A stretch of 64,000 nucleotides of DNA. Source: Gammaproteobacteria bacterium (lineage in GTDB: Bacteria > Pseudomonadota > Gammaproteobacteria > Pseudomonadales > Pseudohongiellaceae). Below are positions 54,445 through 62,677 of this stretch, piece by piece. The stretch spans positions 744,001 through 808,000 of the forward strand of contig JAWKZW010000001.1 of assembly GCA_041395725.1 (NCBI GenBank). Reading direction: 5' to 3'. The notes under the pieces were generated by a model, which saw only the letters and a list, made by a program, of their open reading frames with translations, was not told the origin of the DNA and ran no database searches. Each line of letters begins with the position of its first letter. The first letter of the stretch is position 1. The position numbers and the translations under genes are program-made.

Positions 54445-54545
54445 TTTTTTGCCCTCAATCGATACTACGCATTATATCTCTTTTTTTAGATATGGCTAGT
54501 TATGGGCGGCACCATCCTCCGATTTTGCCTAGGCAGAAACTCCTG

Positions 54546-55517
54546 CTAGTTTTGAACCCTGAAAGGAGAATACGGCGCCCCTCTATTTGGCGGTTCTCCC
54601 AACCTGATCAACCTGAATTTCAGCTGATAGCTCCCCTCTCCCGTCTGCAACACGTTGAAGTTGCCGACCAGCTCAACATCCGGCTCCGGCGAATATGTCC
54701 AGTCGCCATTGGCAGAAATGTCGCCGACAGACTCGGTATCAAGCACCCAACCCTGCTCGGTAATCTGATCGGCGATGTGTTGATAAACCTCTGCGATCGG
54801 CCAGTCGACATTCAGATCGTACTCCGTCTCCAGGGAATTGCTGGAAGACGAGCTCGAACCGCCGCTGCCAAATGCGATGAATCTTGGTGAATCATCCTCG
54901 GGAACGACCATGCGAGGCAGGTAACGGCGAAGGTTGGTTGCGCCTCTGTTGCGCATGTTCTGCATCATGGTATAGCTCTGAGTCTGTTCATCGATCCGCT
55001 GCTCGCAGGTCTGAGGTTGTGTACTCGCTGGCTGACCAAAGCTGAACTGGGCGTTCCCGAGGCTGACAAACGTGCTGTCGTCGGTTCTCGAAGCCGAGAG
55101 CGACACGGTGCCTATATCGTCCCTACACAATATCGTGGGCCGTTCTATCTGACGGGGAGAAACAAACCCGCGGTCCATGTCCTCGGCGCCCATCAAGGGA
55201 AAGGGAATGAAACCCTGCCGAATGAGCTCTGCTTCCAGGGATCGGCTGGCAGCGTCGGTTTCCATGCTGGTCTTCATTATCACCCGCTGGGAAACTCCCT
55301 GGTCCACACTGCCAAGGACCTCGATGCCGGATGGTAGATCAAACGCGGGAAATCCGTCGGGAATGTCGGAATAAATCCTTACCTCGTTGAAGCCGGGATT
55401 ACCCAGCAGCACTTTGACCAGCTCCAGTGGTACCGCTTCGTCGTATTCCGTGGCACCAAAAACGCTGACCACAAGACTCAACAGGAAAGTACCCAGAACG
55501 ACGTTGGAAAAATGCAT
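54546..55517 (-). CDS. Exported protein, unknown function
   Basis: A 323-residue product with signal peptide ending near VFGAT (about 22). Mature features: an N-terminal domain with FNEVRIYSDIPDGFPAFDLPSGIEVLGSV, a Ser-rich linker (SGGSSSSSSNS, about 218-228) and a C-terminal domain with DLNVDWPIAEVYQHIADQITEQGWVLDT and strands ending in LKFRLIRLG. The Ser linker separates what look like two alpha/beta units. I recognise no family. GC-rich like its neighbour and reversed relative to the array. An RBS-like AGGTGAG lies eight bases before the ATG. Confidence 0.72.
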   Translation of the reverse strand: MHFSNVVLGTFLLSLVVSVFGATEYDEAVPLELVKVLLGNPGFNEVRIYSDIPDGFPAFDLPSGIEVLGSVDQGVSQRVIMKTSMETDAASRSLEAELIRQGFIPFPLMGAEDMDRGFVSPRQIERPTILCRDDIGTVSLSASRTDDSTFVSLGNAQFSFGQPASTQPQTCEQRIDEQTQSYTMMQNMRNRGATNLRRYLPRMVVPEDDSPRFIAFGSGGSSSSSSNSLETEYDLNVDWPIAEVYQHIADQITEQGWVLDTESVGDISANGDWTYSPEPDVELVGNFNVLQTGEGSYQLKFRLIRLGEPPNRGAPYSPFRVQN

Positions 55518-55705
55518 AACTCACCTCCGCTATTGTTGTTGGCGAATCGATGTTGCGGTGTCGTAATTCACATGACGAAACCCACGACTTTAGCGGCTGG
55601 TAAGGCGTCCGTAAAGCCTCGAATACCGCATTTTCCGCTTATCCTCAGAGGGGCCTAGCATCAATATCTCTTGAAGCCCCACTGTTCGGACTACAAATCG
55701 CTGTC
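55518..55705. other. Junction back into the AT-rich array
   Basis: About 190 bases where GC-rich reversed sequence gives way to AT-rich sequence. A CTTGAAGCCCCACTGTTCGG stretch (about 55672-55691) recalls the start of an R repeat but no second half is evident. Confidence 0.4.
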
Positions 55706-55939
55706 TTGCTCTTCCTAGGGTCAGAAGCGGTTATGCCAGCTTTGCCAATCAACCTTGGCAAGAACACCTCGGAATGCCGAGACCAGAAACAGCCATATAA
55801 ACTAATTGTTGCTTTACCACCCTATACAAACCCAAACTTGGAATGGAATCAAAGTTGGGTTGATGGATTCGAGGGAGGATTAGGTGTTTCTTACGGGACA
55901 ACAGAACCCTTTCGCTATTTTGAACTAGAAAGCCCATAG
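55706..55939 (+). CDS. Short possible coding frame, unknown
   Basis: A 77-codon frame in AT-rich sequence, ending 12 bases before the next gene. The C-terminal half (YTNPNLEWNQSWVDGFEGGLGVSYG) looks protein-like, but no Shine-Dalgarno precedes either ATG (55706, 55733) and I recognise no family. It may be the 3' remnant of a larger gene. Confidence 0.3.
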   Translation: MLFLGSEAVMPALPINLGKNTSECRDQKQPYKLIVALPPYTNPNLEWNQSWVDGFEGGLGVSYGTTEPFRYFELESP

Positions 55940-55951
55940 GAAGAGCAATAG

Positions 55952-56359
55952 ATGCGTAAACACCCAATTTTCTTTTTTCTTGCTACTTTGTTGTTAGGAT
56001 CTTGTAATGACCAATCCTCCGATGTAATTGAGGACCCGATTGGCGTTTTGGATCTACTATCCAACAGTGCAACGTATGAAGGAAATGTAATCGAAGTACT
56101 TGGTTGCTTGTCGAGTCGTTTGGCGATCAGTGGAATAGAGCACTCAGGCTATATTCTATACGGTTGTGGTAGTGAAATCGGCATAGATAATTTCATTATT
56201 TTGAATTTTGAGTCAATCCCAGCAGGGCTTGAATTGAGCTCCCTTATAAATGAGGAACTAATTATACAGGGCTTTTTTAGTGATACTGAAGTAGCGGGTG
56301 TTGGCCAGCCAGTCGTTGCTTCTTTTCTTGAATTCGCAAAGATTAGTGCGATTAAATGA
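55952..56359 (+). CDS. Small lipoprotein, unknown function
   Basis: A 135-residue lipoprotein with lipobox LLGSC (Cys 18). The mature part starts with an acidic stretch and contains ATYEGNVIEVLGCL and LINEELIIQGFF, a strand pattern suggestive of an OB-like small barrel that in other proteins binds cofactors or peptides; this is only an impression. AGGAAGAG is about eight bases before the ATG. It precedes repeat R3 in the array. Confidence 0.68.
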   Translation: MRKHPIFFFLATLLLGSCNDQSSDVIEDPIGVLDLLSNSATYEGNVIEVLGCLSSRLAISGIEHSGYILYGCGSEIGIDNFIILNFESIPAGLELSSLINEELIIQGFFSDTEVAGVGQPVVASFLEFAKISAIK

Positions 56360-56484
56360 CTATTGACGGTACCGACAAGTCAACATGTTGATTTGCAGCA
56401 AAACTTGGTGCGCCACGAGGCGCTTATTTGCTAGTAGTTGAAAGTACTGCACAGAAAGCGGCGACCCGCCGCATCTGTTATCGA

Positions 56485-56637
56485 ATCTTGAGCGGTTACT
56501 CCTCTATCATGTAAGCCGACGTTCAAGGGTGGCCCGAAGACCGGCAGCAAATAAACCCAAAGCTGACATTCGGGTTTGACGGGCTACGCTTCGTTTACTA
56601 GGTGGAAACCCCTCGACATTGATGGGATACTACCTCC
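56485..56637 (+). repeat. Array repeat R3
   Basis: Long type. Halves at 56513 (AAGCCGACGTTC) and 56560 (AAGCTGACATTCGGG), 47 bp apart. GACCGGCAGCAAATAAACCC (56539-56558) is identical in R4. The unit ends GATGGGATACTACC just inside the upstream frame of the beta-lactamase-fold gene. Confidence 0.8.
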
Positions 56638-56660
56638 ATCTTCAAATCACCGAGTTCATC

Positions 56661-57749
56661 ATGAGTAAATCATCTCGAGTGTTTACAAATATCTGGGTTT
56701 TGTTCGCCTTGCAAGCTTCAACGGCATTCGCGCAGCCTATATCTCAATTCGATATCGACTCCTACCTGGACAATGAAATTCCAGACTTAATGTCTTACTA
56801 CTCTCTACCTGGATTGGCGCTCGCTGTTTTTGGTTTTGGTGAAGATACTATAGTCAGGACTTACGGGATAAGACAGACAAGCACTCGACAGCCGATGACT
56901 TCTTCTACGATTCTTCAAGCTGCATCTATCAGTAAAGCTATGTTCGCTGTCACCGTGTTGAAGTTAGTTGAGAAGGGCGTGCTGGATCTGGATGTTCCAC
57001 TAGCCCAATACAGCGAATACGAAACTATTGCAGCCGATAGCCGAAGTGAACTAATTACTGCCCGCATGGTGCTTAGTCACACATCTGGACTTCCCAATGC
57101 TCTGCCGAGTGGTGTCCAGCCATCTATCGGTTTTCAGCCTGGGTCCAGATTTAGCTATTCAGGCTGGGGCTTTCGCTATTTGCAGCAGGTTGTCGAAACA
57201 CTCACTGGCAAAAGTCTCAATCTTATTATGGAGGAAGAGCTGTGGGGCCCTTTGGATATGAATCACTCCAGTTATATCTGGCGAGATGAGTTTGCCTTCA
57301 ATGCCGCTGATGGACATCGAGCCGATCAAACCCTTGGGCGCGAAATTAGACGGTTGGAAAGAGAATACGCGGAAGGTGGGGTGGTGACTACTATTGACGA
57401 TCTCGCCAAGTTCGGTGAACACGTGTTGGCTCAAATTACATCAGGAAAAGAGCTCTACATTTCCATGGTGGAACCCCAAGTCGACATTAGGGATTATGGC
57501 GAGGGCAAAAGAATGTCCTGGTCTCTTGGTTGGGGTGTCGAAGAAACACCAGCAGGAGCGAGTATCTGGCACACCGGAGCAGCAGGCTATTTTCAAGCTT
57601 TTATAATGCTGGATCTGGATAGCGAAAAAGGATTTGCCATATTGGTTAACAGTGAAAACGGTCAGCAAATCAAACCCGATTTAGTTACGGATTTGCTAGG
57701 TATTAACCATCTCTCGACGGAATATTCGCCTAGCGCATTGTCGCGTTAG
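56661..57749 (+). CDS. Serine beta-lactamase/DD-peptidase-fold protein (class C-like family)
   Basis: A 362-residue exported serine hydrolase. The signal peptide ends near AFAQ (25). Active-site triads are present: S89-I-S-K92 (SxxK), Y166-S-G (YSN-type, Asn replaced by Gly) and H304-T-G (KTG-type, Lys replaced by His). This pattern is common in the broad beta-lactamase/esterase family (class C-like, EstB, D-aminopeptidase), so beta-lactam hydrolysis cannot be assumed. The ATG at 56661 was chosen; the longer frame starts inside repeat R3. Confidence 0.85.
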   Translation: MSKSSRVFTNIWVLFALQASTAFAQPISQFDIDSYLDNEIPDLMSYYSLPGLALAVFGFGEDTIVRTYGIRQTSTRQPMTSSTILQAASISKAMFAVTVLKLVEKGVLDLDVPLAQYSEYETIAADSRSELITARMVLSHTSGLPNALPSGVQPSIGFQPGSRFSYSGWGFRYLQQVVETLTGKSLNLIMEEELWGPLDMNHSSYIWRDEFAFNAADGHRADQTLGREIRRLEREYAEGGVVTTIDDLAKFGEHVLAQITSGKELYISMVEPQVDIRDYGEGKRMSWSLGWGVEETPAGASIWHTGAAGYFQAFIMLDLDSEKGFAILVNSENGQQIKPDLVTDLLGINHLSTEYSPSALSR

Positions 57750-57820
57750 GGTATGAGTAATACTGGAGCAATCACTTTGTTATAAGATGGGGTCAAGCCT
57801 GTACTGCTAATTATTGAAAC

Positions 57821-57937
57821 GCCTGCTTGAAGCCGGTTTCGGTAATAAAGGCAGCTTATCTCTACCTCCGCTATCATAAAAGCCGACATTCACGTGTGGC
57901 TCGGAGACCGGCAGCAAATAAACCCGAAGCAGTATTT
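57821..57937 (+). repeat. Array repeat R4
   Basis: Long type. Opens CTGCTTGAAGCCGGTTTCGGTAATA without gaps relative to R6; halves at 57880 (AAGCCGACATTC) and 57927 (AAGCAGTATT), 47 bp apart; shares 20 identical bases with R3 at 57906-57925. Confidence 0.8.
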
Positions 57938-57943
57938 TTCAGC

Positions 57944-58402
57944 ATGATTGATTACGACTTGGACATATTTAATCAAACAGATCAGGCTGAACTGGAGGAC
58001 TTGTTCAGAAAAGTCTGGGATGCACCGTTTCGACCAGAAGATTTACATTCCGATTTACGTAATATCCCGAACGTCTACCAGTCTGATAGAGGGAATTTCT
58101 GGATAATGCGTATTTCGGGAACGATCATCGGAACTGTCGCAATAAAAAACCTTGGTGAAAATATCGCTGAAGTTAAACGCCTCGCTGTTCATCCTGATTT
58201 CCGAGGGCAGCGGCTTGGCTCTGCACTTTTCCAACACTCATTAGACTATGCGAGAAAGAAAGGATTCAAGGCTGTACGGCTAGATTCAATTCGAAATCCT
58301 GGCCCAGCGATGTATCTTTACGAAAACCACGGATTTGTTGAAATTCCCAGATACAATGACAATCCTAATGCCAATATTTTCATGGGACTCACAATGAGTT
58401 AG
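57944..58402 (+). CDS. GNAT-family N-acetyltransferase
   Basis: A 152-residue acetyltransferase. The acetyl-CoA motif A is VKRLAVHPDFRGQRLGSALFQHSLDYA (R/Q-x-x-G-x-G/S type), followed by motif B NPGPAMYLYENHGFVEIPRY. The substrate is unknown. The start is the ATG (57944), seven bases after R4; 39 further in-frame codons upstream are repeat sequence and are excluded. It probably shares a transcript with the methyltransferase 15 bases downstream. Confidence 0.85.
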   Translation: MIDYDLDIFNQTDQAELEDLFRKVWDAPFRPEDLHSDLRNIPNVYQSDRGNFWIMRISGTIIGTVAIKNLGENIAEVKRLAVHPDFRGQRLGSALFQHSLDYARKKGFKAVRLDSIRNPGPAMYLYENHGFVEIPRYNDNPNANIFMGLTMS

Positions 58403-58417
58403 GTCGAGACTAACGTA

Positions 58418-59182
58418 GTGCGCGATTCACAGTACAGTTTTCATGCTGATCGTTGGGGTAGTTCATTGTTCGCGTCTTTGTGGGTGGACGCCTGGGGAAA
58501 CCAGTACCCCGTGGCAGTAGCGCCATTTAGTAGTTGTACACATCGACTACTACAACAACTTGATCAAGGTTTGGTCTTGAGTCCAAGTAAAGTACTTGTT
58601 GACCTTGGGTGCGGCACAGGAGGAGCGGGATTGTGGCTGGCCAAAAAAAAGGGAGTCAAGCTCATCGGTATTGACCAGTGTAGAGATGCTATTTCGATAG
58701 CCACTGATCGTGTTGTTGAATGGGAGCTAACTGAACCAGCCGCATTCTCTGTTGGGGACTTTAGTGAGACTGGGTTAGCGTCCGCAGTTGCGGATGCGGT
58801 AATTAGTATTGACGCACTTCCCGCTACTCAAGACATCCAAATTGCTTTATCTGAGGTTCGGCGAATTCTGAAGCCAAAAGGAGCCTTCGTTTTTACAGCT
58901 AGAGAACTTGGCCCAAATAGCCGACATTACAAAGATTTGGGATTCCACTGGAGTAAAGGACTTGAGCAGATGGGCTTTGACATTGTCAGCATATCAGAGC
59001 GTCCCGAGGTTTCCAGTTTGTGGCGAAACTTGTATGATCAATGGTTAAAAAATGAGTCTGGTTTGCGTCGGGAACTCCAAGAAGCAACGGTCGATGCTCT
59101 GATTGAAGAGGCACAAAGGGGTATACCAAAAATGAATGATGAACGACCTTGGTATTTGATCAAGGCAGCTTCAGGTGCCTAA
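58418..59182 (+). CDS. Class I SAM-dependent methyltransferase
   Basis: A 254-residue methyltransferase. SAM-binding motif I is VDLGCGTGGAGLWLA (about 60-74), with the acidic strand IGIDQ and motif IV-like VISIDALP. The remainder carries a helical C-terminus. The start is GTG, 15 bases after the GNAT stop, so coupled expression is likely. Substrate unknown. Methyltransferases paired with acetyltransferases are frequent in cassette arrays. Confidence 0.85.
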   Translation: MRDSQYSFHADRWGSSLFASLWVDAWGNQYPVAVAPFSSCTHRLLQQLDQGLVLSPSKVLVDLGCGTGGAGLWLAKKKGVKLIGIDQCRDAISIATDRVVEWELTEPAAFSVGDFSETGLASAVADAVISIDALPATQDIQIALSEVRRILKPKGAFVFTARELGPNSRHYKDLGFHWSKGLEQMGFDIVSISERPEVSSLWRNLYDQWLKNESGLRRELQEATVDALIEEAQRGIPKMNDERPWYLIKAASGA

Positions 59183-59250
59183 CAAAATCGTCAAGTCGCC
59201 ATTTGGCGACGGACGGCTACTTCGTAACTGCAGTTCTCGGCGATTGGAAT

Positions 59251-59280
59251 GTCGGTTATGAAGCCGCAAGCAGGCTCCAC
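59251..59280 (+). repeat. Array repeat R5 (partial)
   Basis: Only the opening part is clear: GTCGGTTATGAAGCCGCAAGCAGG, close to R2. A separate hairpin GTCGCC-ATTT-GGCGAC (about 59195-59210) stands between it and the methyltransferase gene. Confidence 0.6.
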
Positions 59281-59328
59281 TACGTGACAAACTGTCGTGT
59301 GTAAATTGACCAAGAAACAGCTCAATTC

Positions 59329-59928
59329 ATGATAGAAGCAATATCTACACTGATAACTACTACCTTTCTTCTGCTGGGTTCGCCAGGGCCGGCACCTCTT
59401 GCACTGGCTGCGACAGGTGCTAGTCACGGATTTCGTAATGGAGTGCCCTTTCTAGCAGGCATACTTTCCGGATTAGCGGTAGCCATAATTGGAGCAATCG
59501 CGGGATTAGCAACACTATTTGCAAACTTTCCAGACCTTCGCTTTACTGTCCAGATTGTCGGTGGTGCTTACATTTGCTTCATAGCGTTTAAGATCGCGAC
59601 TGCGCCAACAATCAATGGTGATTCCGATTCAATACCTAATGCACCAAGTTTCGCTGGCGGGTTTATCTTGAATCTACTGAATCCAAAGGCCTATGCAGCA
59701 TTTTTTGCCATTTTTTCTGGCTTTCTTCTCCCGCTGGCGGAAATTACACTCAGCTTTCTAGCAACAGGCATCATTTGTTTTCTGGTGGCGGTTATTGTTG
59801 ATATTCTGTGGCTATATTTTGGTGATCTATTAAGGCCGCTATTTCGAAAACCTCGAGAAGCACGAATATTACGTACTACATTCGCAATTCTCATGGTCGC
59901 AGCGGTATTTCTAGCTTTTGGTTATTAG
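59329..59928 (+). CDS. LysE/RhtB-family amino acid exporter
   Basis: A 199-residue inner-membrane exporter with six hydrophobic segments. The N-terminal LLLGSPGPAPLALAATGASHGFRNG and later FILNLLNPKAYAAFFAIFSGF are family hallmarks. The substrate may be an amino acid or homoserine lactone-type compound; not determinable. It forms a single-gene unit between R5 and R6. Confidence 0.88.
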   Translation: MIEAISTLITTTFLLLGSPGPAPLALAATGASHGFRNGVPFLAGILSGLAVAIIGAIAGLATLFANFPDLRFTVQIVGGAYICFIAFKIATAPTINGDSDSIPNAPSFAGGFILNLLNPKAYAAFFAIFSGFLLPLAEITLSFLATGIICFLVAVIVDILWLYFGDLLRPLFRKPREARILRTTFAILMVAAVFLAFGY

Positions 59929-59945
59929 CAGTACACCGATTTTTA

Positions 59946-60064
59946 TGTCGGCTTTGAAGCCGATTTCGGTAATAGAGGCAGCCTAAGGCAACTTCCGCTG
60001 CCATGAGAGCCTACGTTCCAGGGATGCAGGGAGACCGGCAGCAAATTAACCCTTAGCTGCTGTA
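59946..60064 (+). repeat. Array repeat R6
   Basis: Long type. Opens with the perfect hairpin CGGCTTTGAAGCCG (59949-59962), then ATTTCGGTAATA as in R4. Halves at 60007 (GAGCCTACGTTC) and 60054 (TAGCTGCTG), 47 bp apart; GACCGGCAGCAAATTAACCC at 60033-60052 differs from R3/R4 by one base. Confidence 0.8.
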
Positions 60065-60122
60065 TAAAACAACTCAGCGGACATAAACATAGTTCGACAC
60101 CAATGAAGTATGTTTTTAAACG

Positions 60123-60686
60123 ATGCTAATTAGAGACTACGAAGTATCAGATGAACAGCAATGGCTGAGATGCCGGGTGTTGGCATTTTTGGACTCAGCA
60201 TACTTTGATGATGTAAGGACAGCAAAAGAAATATATCCCGGAGAGTCCATTGAACTTGTAGCTTTGTCTGGTGATACGATTTCGGGACTATTGGATATTG
60301 AGCGAGCCGAATCCAAAGGAGAAGTTTTCGGCAATGTGTGGCACATAGCTACGCACCCTGAATATCGAAGGCAAGGGGTAGCTTCTCAGTTACTCTCAGA
60401 GGGAAAGGAGCGAGCTAGAAAACTCGGCATTGCGAGGCTAGAAGCTTGGACACGTGACGATGAATTCGTAAATGGTTGGTATCTAAGTCAGGGTTTTCAG
60501 AAGGTTTCTGCCTATTTTCATATTTACCCAACAGCCAAGGAAATCAAAGAGACAGGGATAATTACATCAGTCAAGCGTGATGCGACCCCTATGACGGCAT
60601 TTCTTAACTACATGGGCAATGATGTGTCATTCTTGAACAAATTCTCTAGGGTTCATGAATGTAGGAGATACGACCTTGTTCTCTAA
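60123..60686 (+). CDS. GNAT-family N-acetyltransferase
   Basis: A 187-residue acetyltransferase. Motif A is VWHIATHPEYRRQGVASQLLSEGKERARKLG, followed by LEAWTRDDEFVNGWYLSQGFQKV (motif B). A C-terminal extension of about 45 residues after the core is less typical. Substrate unknown. Start ATG at 60123 has no strong Shine-Dalgarno. It is followed by a HAD gene 36 bases downstream, same unit. Confidence 0.85.
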   Translation: MLIRDYEVSDEQQWLRCRVLAFLDSAYFDDVRTAKEIYPGESIELVALSGDTISGLLDIERAESKGEVFGNVWHIATHPEYRRQGVASQLLSEGKERARKLGIARLEAWTRDDEFVNGWYLSQGFQKVSAYFHIYPTAKEIKETGIITSVKRDATPMTAFLNYMGNDVSFLNKFSRVHECRRYDLVL

Positions 60687-60722
60687 TGAGTTCAAGCCAC
60701 TCGTTTCAACTTTATCTAAATC

Positions 60723-61391
60723 ATGATCTTCTTCGACATAGATGGAACGCTTTTAGACCACAAAAAAGCTGAGAGACTTGCGGCAATTAGCTTCAAGAAT
60801 CAGGTTGATGTCTTCGGTGATCTATCAGCCGATGACTTTGCCGAGAGGTGGCACCACCTAGCTGAAAAGCACATTTCTATTTACCTCGACGGGCATGTGT
60901 CGTTCAAAGAGCAAAGGAGAGCCAGATTACGAGAATTATTCGACTCCGACATTGAAGATCAGGAGTGTGATTTACTCTTCAATGATTACCTAATTCACTA
61001 CGAAGAAAATTGGTTATTGTTCCCAGACGTACTCGACTGTATCAAGGAATTAGAGGGATACCAGCTGGGAATAATTAGTAACGGAGATTCTTATCAACAG
61101 CGAAGAAAGTTAGAGAAACTTGGACTCCTTGGATTCTTTTCCCAGGTTGTAATTTCTAGCGAAGTGGGAATATCGAAGCCGGATCAAGGTATTTTTCAAT
61201 ATGCCTGTAAGTCTATCAGCAAGTTACCACCAGAGTGCTTCTACGTGGGAGACAATTATGTTTTGGACGCTGAGGGTAGCCGTAATTCTGGAATGAATGG
61301 GATCTGGCTAAATCGCGCCAAGGGTGGTCGACAAAGTGCTGGCACTACAATTGATTCACTCAGTGAGCTAAAGGATAACCTGACAAGGTAA
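60723..61391 (+). CDS. HAD-IA family hydrolase (YjjG-like)
   Basis: A 222-residue haloacid dehalogenase-superfamily phosphatase. Motif I is FFDIDGTLLDH (about 3-13), motif II is GIISNGDSYQQRRKLE, motif III is GISKPDQGIFQYAC and motif IV is FYVGDNYVLDAEGSRNSGM. The helical cap places it with subfamily IA enzymes such as YjjG, a nucleotide phosphatase with house-cleaning roles. The actual substrate is unknown. It shares an array unit with the upstream GNAT gene. Confidence 0.88.
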   Translation: MIFFDIDGTLLDHKKAERLAAISFKNQVDVFGDLSADDFAERWHHLAEKHISIYLDGHVSFKEQRRARLRELFDSDIEDQECDLLFNDYLIHYEENWLLFPDVLDCIKELEGYQLGIISNGDSYQQRRKLEKLGLLGFFSQVVISSEVGISKPDQGIFQYACKSISKLPPECFYVGDNYVLDAEGSRNSGMNGIWLNRAKGGRQSAGTTIDSLSELKDNLTR

Positions 61392-61433
61392 CGGGTAAGA
61401 TGAGGAGATGTGTTGCCCACTACTCAATGTTGA

Positions 61434-61512
61434 GAGTCTGCTTTGAAGCCGGCAGCGGCCCTTCCCGGGGATAGGGACTAGAACGGTTAATGAACCAAAA
61501 GCGGAATTTGGG
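61434..61512 (+). repeat. Array repeat R7
   Basis: Short type. Opens GTCTGCTTTGAAGCCGGCAG; halves at 61453 (CAGCGGCCCTTCC) and 61499 (AAGCGGAATTTGGG), 46 bp apart. Resembles R2 in geometry and second-half sequence. Confidence 0.75.
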
Positions 61513-61632
61513 CTGTTGAGTATGTACGGAATAAAATGATCGTGAAGTATATTTACGAAGGACGGAATTCCAATTGAGTCTTTCCAACCCAATCAATCCA
61601 TAGCCGTCGTGCAGAATATGGAACAGGACTAA

Positions 61633-62445
61633 ATGCAAATACGAAAACTGAAGTCGACGGAAAGCCTCAACGAACTGAAGACTCAATACATGCGGCAAAC
61701 AACTGCACCGTTAGACGGCATGTGGTTGGTCGGATTCGTGCCAATTGCGGCTCACTTTGGACTTTATGAAGGTGATGAGCTAGTTGGTTTCTTCTGTGTT
61801 AATGACGAAGGCTATTTGTTGCAGTTCTTCTTGCACCAGAAATGCCACGACCAGTATCCACAATTGTTTGAATCGATCTTCTCCGAAAACGGCTCACCAG
61901 CAGGCGAGATCAAGGGTGCGTTTGTCAGCACCGCTGAACCACGCTATTTGTCCCTCTGCCTCGATCAGTTCTCGAAGTTCGAAGTGAATGCGCTGATGTA
62001 CCAACATTCCGGGCACATCAGCGCCCAGCCACAAGAACGTACCTTCGCGATGCCCAGGATTGAGACTATGCAACTATCGCAGGCTATTGAGTTTGCGGTG
62101 GCCAGTATCGAAGCCCCTCGCGAATGGCTAAATGGGTATTACACCAACCTGATCAATCGTCACGAGTTGTTTGGGGTATGGGAGAACGGGCGGTTGGTTG
62201 CAACAGGGGAAAGCCGGCGCTTTGACGATTACCAGACCGAATACGCAGACTTGGGTGTGATTGTCGCAGAATCTGAACGGGGCAAAGGAACCGCCACTCA
62301 AGTGCTAAGACAGCTCGTTGAGATGAACGAGGCCGACGGACTGAAACCGATTTGTTCGACAGAGAAGACAAATGTCGCCGCCCAGAAAGCGATCACCCGC
62401 GCGGGGTTCTTATCGATCAATCGAATTATTCGATTCGATACTTAA
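61633..62445 (+). CDS. GNAT-family acetyltransferase, two-part
   Basis: A 270-residue protein. The C-terminal GNAT core has YADLGVIVAESERGKGTATQVLRQLVEMN and the motif-B-like NVAAQKAITRAGFLSINR. The N-terminal half (about 1-140) also has GNAT-like strand order (GLYEGDELVGFFCVNDEG), suggesting a tandem-fold GNAT with one degenerate half. Substrate unknown. Its base composition is somewhat closer to the host than that of the preceding genes. No Shine-Dalgarno is obvious. Confidence 0.82.
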   Translation: MQIRKLKSTESLNELKTQYMRQTTAPLDGMWLVGFVPIAAHFGLYEGDELVGFFCVNDEGYLLQFFLHQKCHDQYPQLFESIFSENGSPAGEIKGAFVSTAEPRYLSLCLDQFSKFEVNALMYQHSGHISAQPQERTFAMPRIETMQLSQAIEFAVASIEAPREWLNGYYTNLINRHELFGVWENGRLVATGESRRFDDYQTEYADLGVIVAESERGKGTATQVLRQLVEMNEADGLKPICSTEKTNVAAQKAITRAGFLSINRIIRFDT

Positions 62446-62476
62446 CCGTTTCTTTCCAGTATGGTATCGGCTCTAT

Positions 62477-62562
62477 GACCGCTTGAAGCCGACCTGAGTC
62501 ATTTCTCGGGACGGGTATCCTCCATAGTGACCGACCGTTCTTAGGAGAAAAGCGGACACTGT
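62477..62562 (+). repeat. Array repeat R8 (degenerate)
   Basis: CCGCTTGAAGCCGACC opens it and AAGCGGACACTGTG (62550) resembles the second half, but the 46-47 bp spacing is lost. It is the last member, at the right end of the array. Confidence 0.55.
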
Positions 62563-62677
62563 GTGTCAGATCGAGTCTGATCAGGCATAGACATATTTGT
62601 TAACACCGAGCGACTTTGTCGCACTACTGCATATCAAAGACTGCTACGTATCAAAGAACCTCTGCCCAAATACCGTG

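Larger units (their letters stand above)
47427..62640. other. AT-rich cassette-like accessory gene array
   Basis: A block of about 15 kb, visibly AT-richer than both flanks. Single genes or pairs of unrelated function all read rightward, except for a reversed module at about 52640-55620. Related intergenic repeats R1-R8 separate the units: MutS-like plus small exported protein, esterase plus HAD, beta-lactamase-fold protein, GNAT plus methyltransferase, LysE, GNAT plus HAD, GNAT. No integrase, transposase, tRNA or clear attC site is visible. The boundaries are inferred from composition: the host-like MMPL gene ends at 47426 and host-like GC resumes at about 62640. Confidence 0.8.

Noticed and set aside
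56619..57943. Upstream in-frame extensions of the beta-lactamase-fold and first GNAT genes
   Set aside because: Both extensions start inside or read through repeats R3 and R4; internal ATGs give the signal peptide or the normal GNAT N-terminus.
47427..62640. Classical integron attC sites
   Set aside because: RYYYAAC-like words occur after two genes (GCCTAAC near 59178, ACTTAAC near 62440) and GTTAG-like words near 49530, 50247 and 57744, but no unit has a matching RYYYAAC/GTTRRRY pair in the right order, and there is no integrase in the window.
47427..62640. Prophage or conjugative element
   Set aside because: No capsid, terminase, relaxase, replication, transposase or integrase gene is visible, and no tRNA was recognised at either edge.
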